Assembly: GCA_016189965.1 (NCBI GenBank)
Contig: JACPRL010000189.1
Coordinates: 1-18,154 of the forward strand
DNA from: Acidobacteriota bacterium
GTDB lineage: Bacteria; Acidobacteriota; Terriglobia; Acidiferrales; 2-02-FULL-67-57
Direction of reading: 5' to 3'
DNA length: 18,154 bases
The translations under genes and the position numbers were made by a program. Below are positions 13,552 through 18,154 of this stretch, in pieces (position 1 is the stretch's first letter; each line of letters starts with the position of its first letter). The notes under the pieces are model-generated. The model saw only the letters and a list, made by a program, of their open reading frames with translations, had not been told where the DNA came from and searched no databases.

Positions 13552-16500
13552 AGATCATCCAGGACGCCATCCGCTATCCCGTCACCACCGCTGTCGGGGT
13601 CATCCTTCTAGTGATGTTCGGGATCATTGGCCTGACACGGCTGCCGGTGCAGCTCACGCCCAACGTGGAAGAGCCGGAAATCACCGTGAGCACGGTGTGG
13701 CCCGGCGCCAGCCCGCAGGAGATCGAGCGGGAGATTGTCAACGAGCAGGAAAAGCAACTGAAGTCGGTGGAGGGGCTGGTGAAGCTGGAGAGCTCGAGCT
13801 CCGACAGCGTGGGCACCATCACCTTGACCTTCCGGGTGGGCACCAACCTCGACAGCGCCCTGCTCAAAGTCTCCAACCGCCTGGACCAGGTGCCGTCCTA
13901 CCCCGACGACGTGGAGAAACCGGTCATTCGCAGCGTGGACGTCAACGCCAACGCCATCGCCTGGTTCGTGCTCGCGCCCGCAGAGACCAACCCCTTCCAG
14001 GGCGACATCTCCACGCTCTACGACTTCGCCGACGATTTCATCAAGCCGGAGTTCGAGCGCGTTCCCGGTGTTGCTGCCTCCAGCATTTTTGGCGGGCGCG
14101 ACCGGGAGATGCACGTCATCGTCAACCCCGCTCAACTGGCGGCCCGGAACGTAACCCTCAACCAGCTCGGCGCCGCCCTGGACCGGGAGAACCGCAACTA
14201 CAGCGGGGGTGATTTCGACGAGGGTAAGCGCCGCTACGTCGTCCGCACCATAGGCGAGTACCAGTCCGCCCAGGAGATTGAGAACATCGTCATCGCCGTG
14301 CGCAACGGTGTCCCTCTTTACCTGCGGGACGTGGCGCGGGCCGAGCTGGGTTATCGCAAGCCGCGCGCCAAGGTCTTCCAGCGCGGCCGGCTGGTCTTGG
14401 CTCTGAATGCCGTCAAGGAGCCGGGCGAAAACGTGCTGGAAGTCATGGCCCAACTGCGGGAGGCGGTGGCGCGGGTCAACCGGGAGCTGCTGGCCCCACG
14501 CGGCTTGCAGCTCACGCAGGTTTACGACGAAACCGTCTACATCCGCAGCGCCATCGACCTGGTGGTGTCCGACATCTATGTGGGCGGCTTTCTGGCTGTT
14601 CTTTTCCTGCTGGCCTTTCTGCGCAGCCTGACTCCCACTTTCGTCATCACTCTCTGCATTCCCATCAGCATCATCGGCTGCTTCATCCTGATGGACGTCT
14701 TCGGCCGCACGCTGAACGTCATCAGCCTGGCCGGACTGGCCTTTGCCAGCGGGTTGGTGGTGGACAACTCCATCGTGGTATTGGAGAACATCTACCGCCA
14801 CCGGCAGATGGGCAAGCCGCGCGGGGCGGCGGCTTACGAGGGCGCCCGCGAAGTCTGGGGCGCAATGCTGGCCAGCAGCCTGACCACGGTCGCCGTCTTC
14901 GTCCCCGTTCTCTTTGTCCAAGAGGAGGCCGGGCAGCTTTTCCGGGACATCGCCATCGCCGTCACCTTTCTGTCGGTCATCAGCCTGCTGGTGTCCTTCA
15001 CCGTCATCCCCAGCCTCTCGGCCAAAATCTTGCGTGCGGCCGAGCATGCCCCCGACCGGCGCGGCCACCACAACCTCTGGGGCGTGGCGGCGTGGGGCCA
15101 TCGCATCAGCCTGTGGCTGCGCGACTCCGTGTACTGGGTCTGTCTGAGCCGCCGGCGCGCCTTGGCGGTGGCCTTGAGCTTCACGTTGGCCTCGCTGGGA
15201 GTGAGTTACCTGCTCCTCCCCAAGGCCGAATACCTCCCCACCGGCAACAACAACTTCGTGTTTGGACTGATGCTGCCGCCGCCCGGTTTGAACCTCGACG
15301 AGGTCGCCTCCCTCCACCAGGCCTTCGATGAGCAACTGCAGCCGCTGTGGAACGTCAAGCCGGGCATGCCGGAGGCCGAGGTCACTCCCGGGGGCGGCGT
15401 CCAGAACTTCTTCTTTGTTGCCCTGAACAACTTTGCCTTCATGGGCGCACGCTCCAACGACCCGCAGCGCGTGCGCGAGCTCATCCCGGAAATCCAGGAA
15501 GCCAGCGCGAAAATCCCTGGTGCCATCGTGGTCGCGCAGCAGGCCAGCCTCTTCCAGCGCCGCCGCGGCGCCGGGCGCAACATTGATATCGAGCTCACCG
15601 GCCCGGAATTGGAACGGCTGGTGGAGTTGGGCGGCGAGGTGTTTGGGAAAGTGATCGAGGAGCTCCCGGGCGCGCAGGCCCGGCCCATCCCCAGCCTTGA
15701 CCTGGACAATCCAGAAGTGCAGGTGAAGACGCACCGCCAGCGGGCGGCCGAGCTGGGGATCTCGAACCGCGACCTGGGCTTTACCGTCAACGCCTTGGTC
15801 GACGGCGCCAAGGCCAGCGAATACCTGCACGAAGGGAAAGAGATCGATCTGAAGGTTATGGCCGAGGAGGGCTTTGCTCACCGCACCCACCTGCTCGAGC
15901 AGATGCCGATTGCCACGCCGGACGGGCGGCTGGTGACCCTGGGGTCGGTGGCCGAGGTGTCCGTGGCCAACGGGCCGCAAACCATCAACCACAGCGAGCG
16001 CCAGCGGACCATCACCATCCAGGTCACTCCGGCCGAGCAGCTCCCGCTGGAATCGGCGATGGAGACCATCGAGACCAGAATCCTCGACCCCATGCGCCAA
16101 GAAGGCCGTCTGGGCGGGCTCTACCAGGTGCGCCTCTCCGGGACCGCCGACCGGCTCGCTCAAACCTACCGCTCTTTCCGTTTTAACTTCATCTTCGCCG
16201 CCCTGATCACCTACCTGTTGATGGCCGCTGTCTACCAGAGCTTCCTCTATCCCTTCGTGATCATGTTCAGCGTGCCGCTCGGCGCCGTGGGCGGTTTTAT
16301 CGGCTTGTGGGTGGTGAACCACGCTCTCGCCTACCAGCCCTTGGACGTCGTGACCATGCTGGGCTTCATCATCCTCATCGGCACCGTCACCAACAACGCC
16401 ATCCTGGTTGTCCATCAGTCGCTGGAGCACATGAGAGAGGACGGGATGGCGCCGCGCGAAGCCATCCGCGAGGCGACCGGGAACCGGCTCCGGCCGATCC

Positions 16501-16742
16501 TGATGACCGTCGGCACGGCGGTGTTCGGGATGCTGCCGCTGGTGCTGTTTCCCGGCGCTGGCTCGGAACTCTACCGCGGGTTGGGCGCCGTGCTCATCGG
16601 CGGGCTCCTGGTCTCCACGTTTTTCACCCTCTTTGTCGTGCCGGCTGTGTTCAGCTTGGCGCTGGCTGCGAAGGCGGCCCTGGCCGAGCGCTTCCACAAC
16701 TGGCTGGGCCGTCCCGCCGAGCACGCCGCCGACGACGACTAG
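13548..16742 (+). CDS. RND-family efflux permease (AcrB/ACR_tran type)
   Basis: 1064 residues, typical of trimeric RND pumps that export drugs or other solutes using proton flux. There are twelve predicted membrane segments: TM1 near residues 10-30, a large periplasmic loop to about 335, TM2-7 about 336-560, a second loop to about 875, then TM8-12. Porter-domain landmarks include RLPVQLTPNVEEPEITVSTV, WPGASPQEIE and EIENIVIAVRNGVPLYLRDV. In TM4 the sequence is GLVVDNSIVVLENI (D406, N407) where AcrB has Asp407-Asp408. In TM10 it is TVTNNAILVVHQ, with Asn949 where AcrB has Lys940. The RLRPILMT segment with its Arg is kept. Start GTG 13548 overlaps the adaptor stop. No outer-membrane channel gene is present nearby. 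Substrate cannot be told. Confidence 0.94.
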   Translation: MKIIQDAIRYPVTTAVGVILLVMFGIIGLTRLPVQLTPNVEEPEITVSTVWPGASPQEIEREIVNEQEKQLKSVEGLVKLESSSSDSVGTITLTFRVGTNLDSALLKVSNRLDQVPSYPDDVEKPVIRSVDVNANAIAWFVLAPAETNPFQGDISTLYDFADDFIKPEFERVPGVAASSIFGGRDREMHVIVNPAQLAARNVTLNQLGAALDRENRNYSGGDFDEGKRRYVVRTIGEYQSAQEIENIVIAVRNGVPLYLRDVARAELGYRKPRAKVFQRGRLVLALNAVKEPGENVLEVMAQLREAVARVNRELLAPRGLQLTQVYDETVYIRSAIDLVVSDIYVGGFLAVLFLLAFLRSLTPTFVITLCIPISIIGCFILMDVFGRTLNVISLAGLAFASGLVVDNSIVVLENIYRHRQMGKPRGAAAYEGAREVWGAMLASSLTTVAVFVPVLFVQEEAGQLFRDIAIAVTFLSVISLLVSFTVIPSLSAKILRAAEHAPDRRGHHNLWGVAAWGHRISLWLRDSVYWVCLSRRRALAVALSFTLASLGVSYLLLPKAEYLPTGNNNFVFGLMLPPPGLNLDEVASLHQAFDEQLQPLWNVKPGMPEAEVTPGGGVQNFFFVALNNFAFMGARSNDPQRVRELIPEIQEASAKIPGAIVVAQQASLFQRRRGAGRNIDIELTGPELERLVELGGEVFGKVIEELPGAQARPIPSLDLDNPEVQVKTHRQRAAELGISNRDLGFTVNALVDGAKASEYLHEGKEIDLKVMAEEGFAHRTHLLEQMPIATPDGRLVTLGSVAEVSVANGPQTINHSERQRTITIQVTPAEQLPLESAMETIETRILDPMRQEGRLGGLYQVRLSGTADRLAQTYRSFRFNFIFAALITYLLMAAVYQSFLYPFVIMFSVPLGAVGGFIGLWVVNHALAYQPLDVVTMLGFIILIGTVTNNAILVVHQSLEHMREDGMAPREAIREATGNRLRPILMTVGTAVFGMLPLVLFPGAGSELYRGLGAVLIGGLLVSTFFTLFVVPAVFSLALAAKAALAERFHNWLGRPAEHAADDD

Positions 16743-16766
16743 GCGGTCGCGCGCCTCGATTCCTTC

Positions 16767-16795
16767 TTGACAGCCGTTCTTCCCCGCCGTACCTT
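16767..16795 (+). promoter_or_regulatory. Weak promoter candidate upstream of the STAS gene
   Basis: A perfect TTGACA (16767-16772) starts 24 nt after the permease stop. The hexamer 17 nt on (TACCTT, 16790-16795) matches the -10 consensus at only three positions. If used, it would give the signalling genes their own transcript with a leader of about 55 nt. Confidence 0.3.
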
Positions 16796-16856
16796 GCCAG
16801 ACCAAGCAAGCCTGTCGCGGGGCGTGCTCGCTGCTCGGGCGGAGGGCGTTCGAGCC

Positions 16857-17204
16857 ATGACGTGGGGAATCAAGGAGCGGGCGACCGGCGAAGTCCGCGT
16901 CCTAGAGCTGAGCGGCCGCATGATCCTGGGCGAGTCGAGCGAGGCGCTCGACGACGCCATCCAGACACTCATCGGCGCCGGCTGCCGCGCCCTGCTGGTC
17001 GACTGTGGCGGCCTGGCGCAGATTGACAGCCGCGGCCTGAAGGCTTTGGTGCGCGGCTTCACCTCCATGGAGAAGCGCGAGGGAGAGTTCAAGTTGATGA
17101 AGCTCCAGCCGCGCGTGCGCGAAGTCCTCGACGTCACCCGCCTGCTCACGGTCATCGAGGTCTACGAGGACGAAGAGAGCGCCCTGCGCAGCTTCCACTC
17201 CTAG
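16857..17204 (+). CDS. STAS-domain anti-sigma factor antagonist-like protein
   Basis: 115 residues from the ATG at 16857, the usual size of single-domain SpoIIAA/RsbV-like proteins. These bind an anti-sigma kinase and are switched off when it phosphorylates a serine. The fold is readable: VRVLELSGRMILGESSEALD (residues 13-32), CRALLVDCGGLAQIDSRGLKALV with the switch-type serine at residue 58 (IDSRGL), then the last helix (LDVTRLLTVIEVYEDEESAL). The Asp-Ser pair is in the usual place, although Arg follows where Ser or Ala is common. An upstream in-frame start at 16767 would add 30 unconserved residues. GGAGG lies 11 nt before the chosen ATG. The next gene encodes an FHA-GAF protein, supporting a signalling module. 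No kinase or sigma factor is in view. Confidence 0.9.
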   Translation: MTWGIKERATGEVRVLELSGRMILGESSEALDDAIQTLIGAGCRALLVDCGGLAQIDSRGLKALVRGFTSMEKREGEFKLMKLQPRVREVLDVTRLLTVIEVYEDEESALRSFHS

Positions 17205-17276
17205 GCCGGTCCGGGCCGCCGGCTCCCCCGCCGCGAGCGATCGTGGTAAGATGATGCAATCGGAGCGAATCCGCTT

Positions 17277-18154
17277 ATGAGCGAGAGCCAAACCATCCCG
17301 GAAGCGGCCCTCGAGGTCATCGAAGCCGATGGCCGCCGCCGCACGCTGACCATCAGCGAGGTTCCTTTCCAGATCGGCCGCGGCGCCGAGAGCGGCAACC
17401 ACGTGCAACTGGCCGACACTCGCATCTCCCGCCGCGCCGCCGCCATCCTCTTCGAGGACGGCGCCTTCCGCATCGAAGACCGCGGCCAGCGCCACGGCGT
17501 GGCGGTGAACGGCGAGAAGGTGGAAGCCCGCGTCCTGCGGGACGGCGACGTCATTACCTTCGGCGTGGCCGACACCGTGCAGATCATCTTCCGCACCGGC
17601 CAGGCACCGGAGGCGCTGCCGCAACTGCTGACCCGGCTCGAGCAGGCCTCCTCGATGGAGGCCGGCACGCGCGACATCCGGCAGTTGAGCCTGCTGCTCG
17701 AAGCCACCGCTCTGCTGCAATCGCATCTGCCCGTCGAAGAAGTGCTGGGGGCGATGGTCGACCGCGCCATCGCCATCACCGAGGCCGACACCGGCTTGCT
17801 GCTCGAATCCGACGGCAAAGGCGGCCTGCGACCGCTCGTGGCCCGCCAGCGCGGCGGCCTCTCGGCCGATCCCACGAGCCTCACCCCGAGCCAGACGGCG
17901 GTCGCGCAGGCTCTGCAGCGCCGGCGCAGCGTGGTGGAAGAGGACTTGGCGCGGGCCAGCGGCTTCCGCGACGCGCGCAGCGTGGTGGCGCAGCAGTTGC
18001 GCTCCGTTGTCGCCATCCCCTTGCTCTCCCTGCAGCAGGCCCACTCCACCGATTCCACCTTCTTGGCGCCGATGGGCGAGATGCTCGGCGTCCTCTATCT
18101 CCACAGCCGCCGCCCCGCCACCTTCTCCCGCCTCGAGCGCCAGATCCTCGACGC
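17277..18154 (+). CDS. FHA-GAF domain signalling protein, 3' end cut off
   Basis: 292 codons are visible, open at the right edge. Residues 12-105 form an FHA domain (binds phosphothreonine peptides): the Gly-Arg pair at 34-35 (FQIGRGAESG), Ser51-Arg52 (RISRRAAAI) and Asn78-Gly79 (VAVNGE). The His usually following SR-R is Ala here. A helical linker (about 112-160, with RDIRQLSLLLEATALLQSHL) leads into a GAF domain: AMVDRAIAITEADTGLLLES, then RSVVAIPLLSLQQ and MLGVLYLHSRRPATFSRLER. FHA-GAF proteins of this layout often end in a PP2C/SpoIIE phosphatase, GGDEF, kinase or sigma-54 domain. The STAS gene 72 nt upstream favours a SpoIIE-type phosphatase, but that part is outside the window. ATG with GGAG 11 nt upstream. 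Confidence 0.88.
   Translation, partial: MSESQTIPEAALEVIEADGRRRTLTISEVPFQIGRGAESGNHVQLADTRISRRAAAILFEDGAFRIEDRGQRHGVAVNGEKVEARVLRDGDVITFGVADTVQIIFRTGQAPEALPQLLTRLEQASSMEAGTRDIRQLSLLLEATALLQSHLPVEEVLGAMVDRAIAITEADTGLLLESDGKGGLRPLVARQRGGLSADPTSLTPSQTAVAQALQRRRSVVEEDLARASGFRDARSVVAQQLRSVVAIPLLSLQQAHSTDSTFLAPMGEMLGVLYLHSRRPATFSRLERQILD

Noticed and set aside
13608..16805. Open frame of about 1065 codons antisense to the RND permease
   Set aside because: It is a codon-bias shadow in GC-rich DNA: low-complexity His/Gly/Asp-rich translation with no domain, fully opposite a clear permease gene.

Overview
The window is GC-rich DNA, densely packed with genes, from a Gram-negative-type bacterium: it has an RND efflux pump with a periplasmic adaptor, and exported helical-repeat proteins. 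The gene order, the GGCT-NA-AGCC intergenic hairpins and the degenerate 7-8 nt tandem repeats suggest Acidobacteriota or a near relative. That placement is an inference from style; no marker gene here proves it.

Positions 1-7960 (minus strand) hold a fatty-acid/phospholipid cluster. In transcription order it reads yceD (DUF177), rpmF (L32), plsX, fabD, fabG, acpP, fabF, etfB, etfA; etfA runs off the left edge. A good sigma70-type promoter (TTGACT-N18-GATAAT) precedes yceD and a second (TTGACC-N17-TAGAAT) precedes acpP. fabH, which often sits between plsX and fabD, is absent. The gaps around plsX and fabD are unusually structured: a 13-bp perfect inverted repeat encloses the rpmF-plsX leader, and both gaps flanking fabD are made of short degenerate repeats. 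Two small ORFs facing tail to tail lie between fabG and acpP.

Positions 7981-10388 (minus strand) hold a ribbon-helix-helix protein without a visible toxin, a diverged second copy of only the 3' end of dgt, dgt itself (HD-domain dNTPase), and a membrane-anchored TPR protein with a YfgM-like layout. Positions 10389-10765 are a non-coding patch of heptamer repeats and strong hairpins. It is followed by an exported helical-repeat protein (10766-12205, minus strand).

Positions 12206-18154 (plus strand) hold an efflux operon (periplasmic adaptor and RND permease overlapping by 4 bp, no outer-membrane channel in view). A STAS-domain anti-sigma-antagonist-like gene and a 3'-truncated FHA-GAF signalling gene follow. 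The main functional themes are membrane lipid synthesis with electron-transfer flavoprotein, nucleotide pool control, envelope export, and partner-switch-like signalling. No rRNA, tRNA, CRISPR array or transposase gene was seen. The best candidates for something new are the structured plsX leader, the orphan dgt tail and the repeat architecture around fabD.
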